Source of the DNA: SVTX01 sp045632305
GTDB taxonomy: Bacteria; Bacillota; Clostridia; Oscillospirales; CAG-272
Reading direction: 5' to 3'
Length of the DNA: 64,000 bases
NCBI GenBank assembly: GCA_045632305.1
Contig: JAZQWL010000032.1
Coordinates: forward strand, 1 to 64,000
The notes beneath the pieces were generated by a model. That model ran no database searches, was not told the DNA's origin, and worked only from the letters and a program-made list of their open reading frames with translations. Shown here one piece after another: positions 42,941-51,709 of the stretch (position 1 is the stretch's first letter; each line of letters opens with the position of its first letter). The position numbers and the translations under genes are program-made.

Positions 42941-44782
42941 TTATGTATTCTGTAAAGCTCTTCTCTTCTTCATCATTTCCTTCATACGAATTTCCGTATT
43001 GAGGATCTTCTTGCGAAGACGAATGGACTTGGGAGTTACCTCAATAAGCTCATCGTCAGTAATAAACTCGATCGCTTCTTCAAGACTGAATACCACGGGA
43101 GGAGTCAAAAGGAGCTTTTCGTCAGCACCTGAGGAACGAATCGCTGTGAGGTGCTTTTCCTTACAGGGATTTACGGCAATATCATCATTCTTGGGGTTTT
43201 CACCTACGATCATACCCTCGTATACAGGTGTCTGAGGACCAACAAAGAGGTTACCTCTTTCCTGTGTGTTGTAAAGGCCGTATCTCGTTGTAACGCCGTT
43301 TTCGGACGCTACAAGCGCACCCGTAAATCTCATGATGATACCACCCTTATAGGGCTGATAGCCATCAAATAGAGTGTTAAGAACGCCCTCACCGTGAGTT
43401 GCGGACATAAATTCGCTTCTATAACCGAAAAGGCAACGAGAAGGAATACTGTATTCGATTCTCATGCGGCTACCTACGGGATTCATCTCAAGAAGATCGC
43501 CCTTTCTCTGTCCAAGCTTTTCAATAACGGGGCCAACGTAGTCAGCGGGAACGTCAAGTGTGACCTTCTCCATCGGCTCACACTGAACACCGTCAATTTC
43601 TTTCAAAATAACCTTGGGGTTGGAGCATGTAAGCTCATATCCCTCGCGGCGCATATTTTCAATGAGAATGGAAAGATGCATTTCACCTCTACCAGAAACA
43701 ACGAATTCATCAGTTGTATCACCGTCGCGAACACGGAGAGATACGTCACGGAGAAGCTCGCGGTAAAGTCTTTCGCGAAGCTGACGGGAGGTAACGAACT
43801 TACCTTCCTTACCCGCCAGGGGGCTATCGTTTACTGAGAAAGTCATCTCCACCGTGGGCTCTGTTACCTTTACAAATTCAAGGGGCTCAGGATTTGTTAT
43901 GCTTGTAACTGTATCACCAATAGAAATGTCACCGGCACCCGAGAAACAAACGATATCGCCCACCTTTGCAGTTTCAACGGGAACTCTGAGAAGTCCGTCG
44001 ATCTGATAAAGAGATACGATCTTTGTTCTCTTGGGCTTTTCATCGGGTCTGTGGAAGTTGCAAATTGCAATGTCCTGATTTACCTTAACAGTACCACGCT
44101 CAATTCTACCTATACCGATTCTGCCTACGTAATCGTTATAGTCAATAGATGAAACGAGGAGCTGAAGCTCACCCTCGGGCTCTCCCTCGGGCGCGGGAAT
44201 ATAGTCAAGAATCTTTTCAAAGAGGGGTGTAAGGTCCTTACCCTCTACGTCAGGATCCTCTGTAGCAGTACCGGCTCTACCCGAACAATAAAGCATCGGA
44301 GAATCAAGCTGCTCATCATTTGCGCCAAGGTCGATAAGAAGCTCAAGAATCTCATCCTCAACCTCACCGAGTCTTGCATCGGGCTTGTCGATCTTATTAA
44401 AGCAAACAATAACTCTGTGATTGAGCTCAAGCGCACGCTTTAAAACAAATCTAGTCTGAGGCATAGGGCCTTCTGCAGCGTCAACAAGAAGAATAACGCC
44501 GTTAACCATTTTAAGAACACGCTCAACCTCACCGCCGAAGTCTGCGTGACCGGGAGTGTCAATAATATTGATCTTTACGTCCTTGTAATGAACTGCTGTA
44601 TTCTTTGCAAGGATAGTAATTCCTCTTTCCCTTTCAATATCGCCTGAGTCCATAACGCAGGTTACGGTCTCCTGATTGTCTCTGTAAATACCGCCCTGCT
44701 TCAAAAGTCCGTCAACGAGAGTTGTCTTACCGTGGTCAACGTGAGCGATAATAGCAATGTTTCTTAAATCTTCTCTTACCAT
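42941..44782 (-). CDS. typA: Ribosome-binding GTPase TypA/BipA
   Basis: EF-G-like translational GTPase that helps ribosome assembly and stress adaptation. The 613-residue protein has the GTPase motifs AHVDHGKTT at residues 13-21, IDTPGHADFGGEVER, and FNKIDKPDA, then elongation-factor-like domains and the TypA-specific C-terminal domain. The start follows AGAGGTA. It lies 15 bases after the SufB-like gene and probably shares its transcript (sufC-sufB-typA). The stop is just after the convergent phosphohexomutase terminator, which may stop both transcripts. Confidence 0.97.
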   Translation of the reverse strand: MVREDLRNIAIIAHVDHGKTTLVDGLLKQGGIYRDNQETVTCVMDSGDIERERGITILAKNTAVHYKDVKINIIDTPGHADFGGEVERVLKMVNGVILLVDAAEGPMPQTRFVLKRALELNHRVIVCFNKIDKPDARLGEVEDEILELLIDLGANDEQLDSPMLYCSGRAGTATEDPDVEGKDLTPLFEKILDYIPAPEGEPEGELQLLVSSIDYNDYVGRIGIGRIERGTVKVNQDIAICNFHRPDEKPKRTKIVSLYQIDGLLRVPVETAKVGDIVCFSGAGDISIGDTVTSITNPEPLEFVKVTEPTVEMTFSVNDSPLAGKEGKFVTSRQLRERLYRELLRDVSLRVRDGDTTDEFVVSGRGEMHLSILIENMRREGYELTCSNPKVILKEIDGVQCEPMEKVTLDVPADYVGPVIEKLGQRKGDLLEMNPVGSRMRIEYSIPSRCLFGYRSEFMSATHGEGVLNTLFDGYQPYKGGIIMRFTGALVASENGVTTRYGLYNTQERGNLFVGPQTPVYEGMIVGENPKNDDIAVNPCKEKHLTAIRSSGADEKLLLTPPVVFSLEEAIEFITDDELIEVTPKSIRLRKKILNTEIRMKEMMKKRRALQNT

Positions 44783-44797
44783 TTAAATACCTCTGAA

Positions 44798-45730
44798 TTA
44801 CTTCAAAAATCCGTTTATAATTTCCTCTTCTGCCTGCTTTTCATCAAGACCGAGAGTCATAAGCTTAATAAGCTGCTCGCCTGCAATCTTACCGATCGCC
44901 GCCTCGTGAATAAGGGACGCGTCGATGTGATTAGCGGTGATTTCGGGAACCGCCTGAACAGAAGCGTTATCCATAATGATAGCATCGCATTCCGTGTGTC
45001 CCGAGCAAGCGTTGTTACCTCGGATATTAGAGAGGAAGAGCTGCTTTGAGTTGTCTTTTGCAACCGAACGGGAAACCACATGCGCGCCGCAATTCTCACC
45101 GTCAAGATCAAGAACAAACTCGGTTCTTGCGTACTGATTGCCGTGTGTCATGATCTTTTCGTGAACAACGAGAGTAGAATTCTTTGCAAGCTTTGCCTCA
45201 GTCTTTCTATCCGTGGAATCAACACCCTTGATCTGTGTTGTTTCCATTTCCATGTAAGCACCTTCGTCGAGAACTACAACAGAAGTGGGGTTCATAAGAT
45301 TCTTTCCGTTTCCATCACCCTCGCCGTAATGCTTTTCAACGTATTTTACCTTTGCATTCTTGCCAACGTAAAAGCTGTGAATACCGCTATGCTCACTGTC
45401 CTGAACGCCACAGTTGTGAATACCGCAGCCTGCGATAATAAGGACGTCAGCACCTTCTTCGATGTGGAAATCGTTATATACGAGCTCGCGAATACCTGTT
45501 TCTGCCAAGATTACAGGAATGTGCACGCTCTCTTTTTTAGCGCCTGCCTTGATATAAATATCAATACCGGGCTTGTCTGTTTTCTTTTCAATAATGATGT
45601 TCTCAGAAGAATTTTTACCGAACATTTCGCCATCAACTCGGAGTGAATAAGCACCCTCAGGAATCTCGTGGAGATCGGCAACCTGTCTGAGCATCTCAAG
45701 TTTTATTTTATCAAGCTGTTTTTCTGCCAT
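44798..45730 (-). CDS. SufB/SufD family Fe-S assembly scaffold
   Basis: Beta-helix scaffold protein of the SUF Fe-S system that pairs with SufC. The 310-residue product is much shorter than classical SufB (about 470) and corresponds to the compact SufB/SufD-like protein of minimal two-gene systems. The segment AGCGIHNCGVQDSEHSGIHSF and the C-terminal HIDASLIHEAAIGKI block are family-typical; several cysteines (GCGIHNCG, NACSGHTEC) could hold a cluster. The ATG at 45730 with GAGGAAAA upstream is preferred to 45772, which lies within sufC. It is 17 bases downstream of sufC. No sufS or sufU is in the window, so the cysteine desulfurase is elsewhere. Confidence 0.85.
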   Translation of the reverse strand: MAEKQLDKIKLEMLRQVADLHEIPEGAYSLRVDGEMFGKNSSENIIIEKKTDKPGIDIYIKAGAKKESVHIPVILAETGIRELVYNDFHIEEGADVLIIAGCGIHNCGVQDSEHSGIHSFYVGKNAKVKYVEKHYGEGDGNGKNLMNPTSVVVLDEGAYMEMETTQIKGVDSTDRKTEAKLAKNSTLVVHEKIMTHGNQYARTEFVLDLDGENCGAHVVSRSVAKDNSKQLFLSNIRGNNACSGHTECDAIIMDNASVQAVPEITANHIDASLIHEAAIGKIAGEQLIKLMTLGLDEKQAEEEIINGFLK

Positions 45731-45747
45731 TATATTTTCCTCAAAAA

Positions 45748-46473
45748 TCAATTTTCCTGTGTAAATCTGCAACCTGTCTGCGCTCTGAAAAGCTCGGGAT
45801 AGATTTCATTCTTGTCACCGTAAGCCGCAACCTTTCCGTTTGCAATAACTACGATCTTATCGGCAATATCAAGAATTCTTTCCTGATGAGAGATGATGAG
45901 AATGTTTCCCTTTGTCTTTTCGTGCATCTTCTCAAAAACCTGAATAAGGTTATTGAAGCTCCAAAGGTCAATTCCCGCCTCGGGCTCATCAAACACGGAG
46001 AACTTTGTTCCACGCGCATTTATCATAGCAATTTCAATTCTCTTCAGCTCTCCGCCGGAGAGAGATCCGTTTACTTCTCTGTTGATATATTCCTTTGCGC
46101 AAAGTCCAACCTCGGAGAGATAAGAACATGCCTCACCAATAGAAATCTTCTTACCCGCCGCCAAAGAAATAAGATCCTTAACGCTGATGCCCTTAAACTT
46201 TACGGGCTGCTGAAACGCGTAGCTGATACCCGCTCTTGAACGTTCTGTAATATTCATATTTGTAATGTCGACACCGTCAAGTAAAATCTGTCCTTCATCG
46301 GGAGTGATTATACCCGCAATGAGCTTCGCAAGAGTGGATTTACCCGAGCCGTTGGGGCCTGTTATAGCCACAAATCGCTCGTTTATAGTGAGATTTATAT
46401 TATCAAGTATTTTAGTTGTCTTGCCGCTTACCTCGTCAGTAACCGAGTACGACAAATTCTTAATTTCAAGCAT
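45748..46473 (-). CDS. sufC: Fe-S assembly ATPase SufC
   Basis: Soluble ABC-type ATPase energising the SufB/D scaffold. The 241-residue protein has Walker A GPNGSGKST (about 39-47), a signature LSGGE, Walker B FSVFDEPEAGIDLWS and the SufC-typical ISHQER switch. The start follows AAAGGA. It is first of three close genes (sufC, SufB-like, typA). The two-gene pair resembles the minimal SMS (SmsCB) arrangement described for archaea and anaerobic bacteria. Confidence 0.93.
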   Translation of the reverse strand: MLEIKNLSYSVTDEVSGKTTKILDNINLTINERFVAITGPNGSGKSTLAKLIAGIITPDEGQILLDGVDITNMNITERSRAGISYAFQQPVKFKGISVKDLISLAAGKKISIGEACSYLSEVGLCAKEYINREVNGSLSGGELKRIEIAMINARGTKFSVFDEPEAGIDLWSFNNLIQVFEKMHEKTKGNILIISHQERILDIADKIVVIANGKVAAYGDKNEIYPELFRAQTGCRFTQEN

Positions 46474-46599
46474 TTTTATATCCTTTCACTAAAAATCTAT
46501 ATGTTGATGTAAAAATTTACCCATTTCATTATATTCTATCATATTTTTAGCCATTTTACAAGAGTATTTTACAACTTTTTTGTAAAATAAACGCGCAAA

Positions 46600-46631
46600 G
46601 AAAAAAATAAAAGCTCCGATTTCTCAGAGCT
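46600..46631 (-). terminator. Terminator of trxB
   Basis: On the minus strand AGCTCTGA/TCGGAGCT (46631-46612, one G-T pair) with a 4-base loop, followed by TTTATTTTTTTC. Confidence 0.88.
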
Positions 46632-46642
46632 CTTATCTAAAA

Positions 46643-47548
46643 TCAATTTTCAAGATATCTTATAGCAGCCAAAGCCGCGATCGCGCCGTCACTGCAAGCT
46701 GTACTTATCTGACGAATGGACTTTGTTCTGCAGTCACCGGCAACGAAAAGCCCCGCAGTCTTTGTAAGACAAGCTTCATCGGAAACAATGTATCCGCGAT
46801 CATTAATTTCAGTTACGTCGCGAAAAATTTCATTTTCGGGAACCTGACCGATCGCAATAAACATGCCGTCAATATCAAGTCTTGTCTTCTCCCCTGTTTT
46901 TTCATTCTTAAGGATAATTGCTTCAAGCTCCTCACTACCGACAAGAGCTTCTACAACCGTTCCGTAAATTATCTCAACGTTATCCTTGCTCTTCAATATG
47001 TTTGCAAGCTTTTCTTCACCGGTGAGAAAATCAAGATTCTGAACGATATAAAGCTTTGCGCAGGTGTCAGAAAGCATAACCGCCTCAACGAGGGCAGAAT
47101 TTCCTCCACCGATCACAGCAACTGTTTTACCTGCGTAAAATGCTCCGTCGCAAACCGCGCAAAAGGAAATGCCGTTACCGATAAATTCCTCCTCGTTATC
47201 AAGTCCGAGCTGACGGTGCTTAGAGCCCGTAGCAATGATTACGCTTTTCGCAATATAATCTCCGTCCTCGCAAGAAACAGAGAGAACACCGTTGTTATCA
47301 ACAATACCTGTAACCTCAGTCATTTCAATATCCGCGCCAAGTGAAACTGCCTGTTCAACCAGCTTTTCCGCAAGCTCGTTTCCGCTTATCTGATTGAAGC
47401 CGGGATAATTTTCAATTTTAGGCGAATAAGTTATCTGTCCGCCGAACGTTCCGCGCTCAAGGACTAAAACCTTTTTATCAGCGCGTCGCGCATATATTGC
47501 GGCAGTAAGTCCCGCAGGGCCTGCGCCGACAATTATAATATCATACAT
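46643..47548 (-). CDS. trxB: Thioredoxin reductase
   Basis: Flavoprotein passing electrons from NAD(P)H to thioredoxin-like proteins. The 301-residue protein has the FAD motif GAGPAGLTAAIYARR (8-22), the redox-active pair Cys130 and Cys133 in CAVCDGAF, the NAD(P)-binding GGGNSALVEA, and a C-terminal GLFVAGDCR. Slightly compact but complete. The start follows GGAG. It is directly downstream of nrdD, whose C-terminal redoxin domain is its plausible substrate. Confidence 0.94.
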   Translation of the reverse strand: MYDIIIVGAGPAGLTAAIYARRADKKVLVLERGTFGGQITYSPKIENYPGFNQISGNELAEKLVEQAVSLGADIEMTEVTGIVDNNGVLSVSCEDGDYIAKSVIIATGSKHRQLGLDNEEEFIGNGISFCAVCDGAFYAGKTVAVIGGGNSALVEAVMLSDTCAKLYIVQNLDFLTGEEKLANILKSKDNVEIIYGTVVEALVGSEELEAIILKNEKTGEKTRLDIDGMFIAIGQVPENEIFRDVTEINDRGYIVSDEACLTKTAGLFVAGDCRTKSIRQISTACSDGAIAALAAIRYLEN

Positions 47549-47570
47549 AGCTATACTCCAATCCTAATCA

Positions 47571-47592
47571 AACCGCCGCATAAGCGGCGGTT
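47571..47592 (-). other. Intercistronic hairpin between nrdD and trxB
   Basis: Perfect 9-bp stem AACCGCCGC/GCGGCGGTT with a 4-base loop. On the minus strand only TTTGATTAGG follows, with the trxB ribosome site close behind, so it is more likely a partial attenuator or processing site than a full terminator. Confidence 0.6.
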
Positions 47593-47604
47593 TTACTTGG
47601 TTTA

Positions 47605-50013
47605 TTATTCTTTTACAGACTCAATGTACTTTTTGATGTTGGAAAGGTTTACCGCCTTTGCAACCTCAACTCCATTTTCAGCCACAACAAGTGTGGGCGC
47701 CTGCTTGATTCCGTATTTCTGAACGAGATCAACGTGCTCATCAGCATATACCTTAACGAAAGGAATACCCGCCTTTTCAAGGAACACGGCAGCCATCTTA
47801 CAGTTGGGACATGTCTTTGTAGCAAACAGCATGATCTCTGTTCCTGCAGGTTCACATGCGCATTCGTCTACCTCGGGAACTGAAAGCGCAATAGTTCTTA
47901 CACCGTCAGAGCCGATATTGATCTCGGGATGAAGCTCAGTTGAACGCTCGATATTATACGTGCGTCTGTCCTTAAATTCCTGGCTCTTACCGTCATTCCA
48001 CGCCTGAACGGGACGATAATAACCTGTAATACGGCTATAAACCTCGGTCTTTTTGCCACATTTAGGACAACTATACTCTTCACCTGCAATATAACCGTGA
48101 TCCGTACATACGCTGTATGTAGGAGACATTGTGTAGTAAGGAAGCTTGTAATTTTCCGCGATCTTGCGAACAAGGTTAGCAGCTGCCTGCCATGAAGGAA
48201 GCTTTTCACCGAGGAACGCGTGGAAGACTGTACCCGATGTGTAAAGCGTCTGAAGCTCGTCCTGAATATCAAGAGCCGCGAAAATATCCTCTGTGAAGCT
48301 TACAGGCAAGTGAGAGGAGTTTGTATAATAAGGCGCGTTGGACTTTTCGGAAGCAGTGATAATATCGGGATACTTCTTTAAGTCATGCTTAGCGAAACGG
48401 AAGGATGTGGATTCTGCGGGAGTCGCCTCAAGGTTATAAAGGTCGCCGTACATTTCCTGATAGGCGGAGAGACGGTCTCTCATGTGATTGAGAACTTCCT
48501 TAGCAAATTCCTGTGTTTCCTTGTGTGTAAGGTCTGCGCGGAGCCACTTAGCGTTAAGGCCAACCTCGTTCATACCAACAAGACCGATAGTTGAGAAGTG
48601 GTTGTTGAACGTACCGAGATATCTCTTTGTATAAGGATAAAGACCGCTGTCAAGGAGCTTTGTAATAACCGTTCTCTTTGTCTTAAGCGAACGAGCCGCA
48701 ATGTCCATCAACTTATCAAGACGCTTATAGAAATCTTCGGGAGTTTCTGCAAGATAAGCAATTCTGGGAAGGTTTATAGTTACAACGCCAACGGAACCCG
48801 TAGATTCACCCGAGCCGAAGAAACCGCCGGACTTCTTACGAAGCTCACGAAGATCAAGACGGAGACGGCAGCACATGGAACGAACGTCGGAGGGCTCCAT
48901 ATCGGAGTTGATGTAGTTTGAGAAATAAGGAGTACCGTACTTTGCTGTCATTTCAAAGAGAAGCTTGTTGTTCTCTGTTTCAGACCAGTCAAAGTCACGT
49001 GTAATAGAATAAGTAGGAATAGGATACTGGAAGCCACGGCCATTGGCGTCACCCTCGATCATGATCTCGATAAACGCCTTGTTTACCATGTCCATCTCTG
49101 CCTTACAATCCTTGTACTTGAAATCCATTTCCTTGCCGCCAACGATACAGTTGAGCTCAGCGAGGTCATTAGGAACTGTCCAGTCAAGAGTAATATTTGT
49201 AAAGGGAGACTGTGTTCCCCAACGGGAAGGCGTATTTACACCGTAAATGAAGGACTGGATACACTGCTTCACTTCCTTATATGTAAGGTTATCTGCCTTT
49301 ACGAAGGGAGCGAGATACGTGTCAAATGAGGAGAATGCCTGCGCACCCGCCCATTCGTTCTGCATGATACCGAGGAAGTTAACCATCTGGTTACAGAGAG
49401 TTGAAAGGTGAGCTGCGGGAGCAGACGTGATCTTACCGGTAACGCCGCCAAGCCCCTCCTGGATAAGCTGCTTTAAAGACCAACCTGCACAGTAACCTGT
49501 GAGCATGGAAAGGTCATGGATATGAATATCGGTATTTCTGTGAGCGTTAGCAACCTCGTCATCATAAACCTCACTTAACCAATAGTTAGCGGTAACCGCG
49601 CCGGAGTTGGAAAGAATAAGACCTCCTACAGAATAGGTTACGGTAGAATTTTCCTTAACTCTCCAGTCAAGCGCCTTGAGATAACCGTCAACGATCTGCT
49701 TGTAGTCAACAGCGGTCGCATTGTAATTTCTGAGCTTCTCTCTTTGGCGACGGTAAAGAATAAACGCCTTTGCAACGTCTGCGTAACCTGCCTGAATAAG
49801 CACGGATTCAACACTGTCCTGAATATCTTCTACCTCTATAAGATTGTCTTTTATCTTGGGCTCAAAATCAGCTGTTACCTTGAGTGCTAAAAGATCGATA
49901 ATACTGTCGTTATATTGCTTGTTCTGTGAATCGAAGGCAAGCTTGATCGCGTTCGAGATCTTACCGATCTCAAAATCAATTACCTTGCCGTTTCTCTTTT
50001 TAACCTTGTACAT
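47605..50013 (-). CDS. nrdD: Anaerobic ribonucleoside-triphosphate reductase with C-terminal redoxin domain
   Basis: Class III (glycyl radical) reductase that makes dNTPs without oxygen. The 802-residue product has an N-terminal ATP-cone (about 1-95) for allosteric control, the catalytic barrel, a zinc site (Cys636, His639, Cys649, Cys652 are candidates) and the radical glycine Gly664 in SRITGYYR, as in thioredoxin-dependent forms like that of Thermotoga. An extra domain of about 80 residues follows, with CPNC at 735-738 and the cis-Pro QAPTLVV, a glutaredoxin/NrdH-like fold. So the reductant is built in. The ATG at 50013 with AAGGAG is chosen over longer frames to 50079. trxB follows; nrdG lies upstream. 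Confidence 0.94.
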   Translation of the reverse strand: MYKVKKRNGKVIDFEIGKISNAIKLAFDSQNKQYNDSIIDLLALKVTADFEPKIKDNLIEVEDIQDSVESVLIQAGYADVAKAFILYRRQREKLRNYNATAVDYKQIVDGYLKALDWRVKENSTVTYSVGGLILSNSGAVTANYWLSEVYDDEVANAHRNTDIHIHDLSMLTGYCAGWSLKQLIQEGLGGVTGKITSAPAAHLSTLCNQMVNFLGIMQNEWAGAQAFSSFDTYLAPFVKADNLTYKEVKQCIQSFIYGVNTPSRWGTQSPFTNITLDWTVPNDLAELNCIVGGKEMDFKYKDCKAEMDMVNKAFIEIMIEGDANGRGFQYPIPTYSITRDFDWSETENNKLLFEMTAKYGTPYFSNYINSDMEPSDVRSMCCRLRLDLRELRKKSGGFFGSGESTGSVGVVTINLPRIAYLAETPEDFYKRLDKLMDIAARSLKTKRTVITKLLDSGLYPYTKRYLGTFNNHFSTIGLVGMNEVGLNAKWLRADLTHKETQEFAKEVLNHMRDRLSAYQEMYGDLYNLEATPAESTSFRFAKHDLKKYPDIITASEKSNAPYYTNSSHLPVSFTEDIFAALDIQDELQTLYTSGTVFHAFLGEKLPSWQAAANLVRKIAENYKLPYYTMSPTYSVCTDHGYIAGEEYSCPKCGKKTEVYSRITGYYRPVQAWNDGKSQEFKDRRTYNIERSTELHPEINIGSDGVRTIALSVPEVDECACEPAGTEIMLFATKTCPNCKMAAVFLEKAGIPFVKVYADEHVDLVQKYGIKQAPTLVVAENGVEVAKAVNLSNIKKYIESVKE

Positions 50014-50090
50014 TTTATTCTCCTTATTTTGTTTTTTTATAACATTTTTTCTCATAAGACAAATATAAGCATACGACATTTAAAAAATGC

Positions 50091-50131
50091 AGTATACTCA
50101 TCCACCGCAAGTGCGGTAGAATAAGTATACT
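50091..50131. promoter_or_regulatory. Paired AGTATACT operator candidates (NrdR-box-like) flanking a hairpin
   Basis: The palindrome AGTATACT occurs at 50091-50098 and again at 50124-50131, 33 bases apart (about three helical turns). Between them CCGC/GCGG forms a small hairpin, and the whole block is an imperfect inverted repeat. The copy at 50124-50131 covers the -10 of the nrdD promoter. NrdR represses nrd operons through two AT-rich palindromes about three turns apart, so these are candidates; the sequence is not a perfect match to the consensus I remember. Confidence 0.5.
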
Positions 50132-50152
50132 ACATTTAGTATTTTTTGTCAA
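50124..50152 (-). promoter_or_regulatory. nrdD promoter
   Basis: On the minus strand TTGACA (50152-50147), 17 bases, TATACT (50129-50124). The -10 lies within one AGTATACT palindrome. Confidence 0.8.
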
Positions 50153-50166
50153 GAACATTATACAAG

Positions 50167-50200
50167 ATATTGTGCCGAAATTTTAAAATCGGCACAATAT
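50167..50200 (-). other. Hairpin after nrdG
   Basis: Perfect 12-bp stem ATATTGTGCCGA/TCGGCACAATAT with an A/T-rich 10-base loop, 6 bases after the nrdG stop. No T run follows on either strand, so it may stop transcription weakly or protect a 3' end. Confidence 0.55.
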
Positions 50201-50205
50201 ATAGT

Positions 50206-50901
50206 TTAAATTCCTCTTATTTGTGCATTTTCGACATATTGCTTCAAAACGTTACAAAATGAGACCATTTTTTCCTTCGTAACGACGTATACGCCATCGC
50301 CCACGAGATTTCCCGAATCAACGAACGCCTGCAAATAAAATTTTTCCTCACCCGCAAGCCACTGACCGATCCGTTCAAAATCCTCCTCTGTATGATAGGG
50401 AGAAACCACTGTCGTCCTGAACTCAAAATCGACCGCATTTTGCATAAGCATCTCTGCTGACCGCTTAACGGCTCCAAGATCAAAGGAATCATCAACGCCT
50501 GCGGTCTCAGGATACTTCTCAAGGCAATTTTTGATATCCATTGCGACGTAATCTATCATTTTATTATTAATGAGATACTCAAGCATTTCGGGATTCGTAC
50601 CGTTGGTGTCCAATTTTACTTTGTAGCCGAGCGCCTTTATTTTGGAAATAAATTCGGGCAGATCCGTCATGAGCGTCGGCTCTCCGCCCGTAATCACTAC
50701 CCCGTCAAGAATACCAACACGCTTATTTAAAAATGAAAGGATCTCATCTTCATCAATAAAACAGTTCTTCTCTACCTTGTTTACAAGAGGCGCATTATGA
50801 CAAAACGGACAGCGGAAATTACACCCGACAGTAAATATTGTAGCGGCAACCTTGCTGGGATAATCAAGCAAGGTGAGCTTTTGAATTCCACCAATCAACA
50901 T
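50206..50901 (-). CDS. nrdG: Anaerobic ribonucleotide reductase activase (radical SAM)
   Basis: Radical SAM enzyme that installs the glycyl radical on NrdD. The 231-residue protein belongs to the longer NrdG2-like type; the opening MLIGGIQKLTLLDYPSKV is typical, the cluster cysteines are in GCNFRCPFCHN (about 26-36), and ITGGEPTLM is at about 70-78. It is 14 bases downstream of lexA and so probably in the lexA transcript. nrdD, its substrate, lies further downstream behind its own promoter. Confidence 0.92.
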   Translation of the reverse strand: MLIGGIQKLTLLDYPSKVAATIFTVGCNFRCPFCHNAPLVNKVEKNCFIDEDEILSFLNKRVGILDGVVITGGEPTLMTDLPEFISKIKALGYKVKLDTNGTNPEMLEYLINNKMIDYVAMDIKNCLEKYPETAGVDDSFDLGAVKRSAEMLMQNAVDFEFRTTVVSPYHTEEDFERIGQWLAGEEKFYLQAFVDSGNLVGDGVYVVTKEKMVSFCNVLKQYVENAQIRGI

Positions 50902-50915
50902 ATATTGACTCTCTC

Positions 50916-51509
50916 TTAAACGTAATTTCTCTGAATCGCAACGACTTTACCGATAATCATAACCTCATCGCTGATGATCGGCTTCATTGTATTATTCTCG
51001 GGCTGAAGTCTGTAATGACCGTTTTCTCTGTAAAATCTCTTCACTGTCGCTTCATCGTCGATCATAGCCACAACAATTTCACCGTTTTCTGCATAACAGG
51101 TCTGCTCTGCGATTATAATATCACCGTCGAGTATTCCCGCTAAGATCATACTGTCACCGCGAACGCGGAGCGCAAAAAGATTATCGCTGCCGTTTCCGAT
51201 ATAACCAACGTAGCCCTCAAAATTTTCTGCTGCAAGAATGGGTGTTCCCGCAGTAACCACGCCAAGAAGAGGAATTGCGGAAACGTTTGGCTTGTCGTCG
51301 CCGTTGAGCTTTACCGCGCGGCTCTTTCCGTCCTCCTTGGAAATATAACCAAACATATCAAGTCGGTTCAAGTACATGTGAACAGTTGACGTACTCTTAT
51401 ATCCGAGATCTCGGCATATATCACGAACGCTGGGAGCATATCCGTTTTCCTTTACGGACTTGACAATATAATCGTATACCTTTTGCTCCTTCGGCTTTAG
51501 CTTTTCCAT
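50916..51509 (-). CDS. lexA: SOS repressor LexA
   Basis: Repressor of DNA-damage genes that cleaves itself when RecA filaments form. The 197-residue protein has the winged-helix N-terminal domain (1-68), the cleavage site Ala87-Gly88 in VVTAGTP, and the catalytic dyad Ser120 (GDSM) and Lys157 (TVKRFY). The ATG at 51509 with GGAGG is preferred to a longer frame from 51542. It is followed by nrdG after 14 bases. I see no GAACnnnnGTTC-type box between lexA and pckA, so its own operator is either variant or elsewhere. Confidence 0.95.
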   Translation of the reverse strand: MEKLKPKEQKVYDYIVKSVKENGYAPSVRDICRDLGYKSTSTVHMYLNRLDMFGYISKEDGKSRAVKLNGDDKPNVSAIPLLGVVTAGTPILAAENFEGYVGYIGNGSDNLFALRVRGDSMILAGILDGDIIIAEQTCYAENGEIVVAMIDDEATVKRFYRENGHYRLQPENNTMKPIISDEVMIIGKVVAIQRNYV

Positions 51510-51672
51510 ATATCCTCCAAAACTAATCAAATTAATATTCAAGGTCTATATTTTATCATATATTTGTAACGCAAATTGTGATAATTTTCGACTAAACTGT
51601 AAAATTATGATACATTTGTTTGTCATTGTCGACACTTTTTGTAAAAAATTTTAAACATTATCAAATTACCTA

Positions 51673-51701
51673 TTGCAAAAATCTCAAAATTATTGTAAAA
51701 T
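51673..51701 (+). promoter_or_regulatory. Probable pckA promoter
   Basis: TTGCAA (51673-51678), 17 bases, TAAAAT (51696-51701). A TATAAT at 51703-51708 is an alternative -10. Confidence 0.5.
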
Positions 51702-51709
51702 ATATAATG

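Noticed and set aside
45080..45646. 188-codon frame opposite the SufB-like gene
   Set aside because: No motif and contained in a real gene. The similar frames at 23766-24332 and 10028-10579 are rejected on the same grounds.
50167..50200. Hairpin after nrdG as a standard terminator
   Set aside because: The stem is strong but neither strand has a T run after it, so it is listed as a hairpin only.
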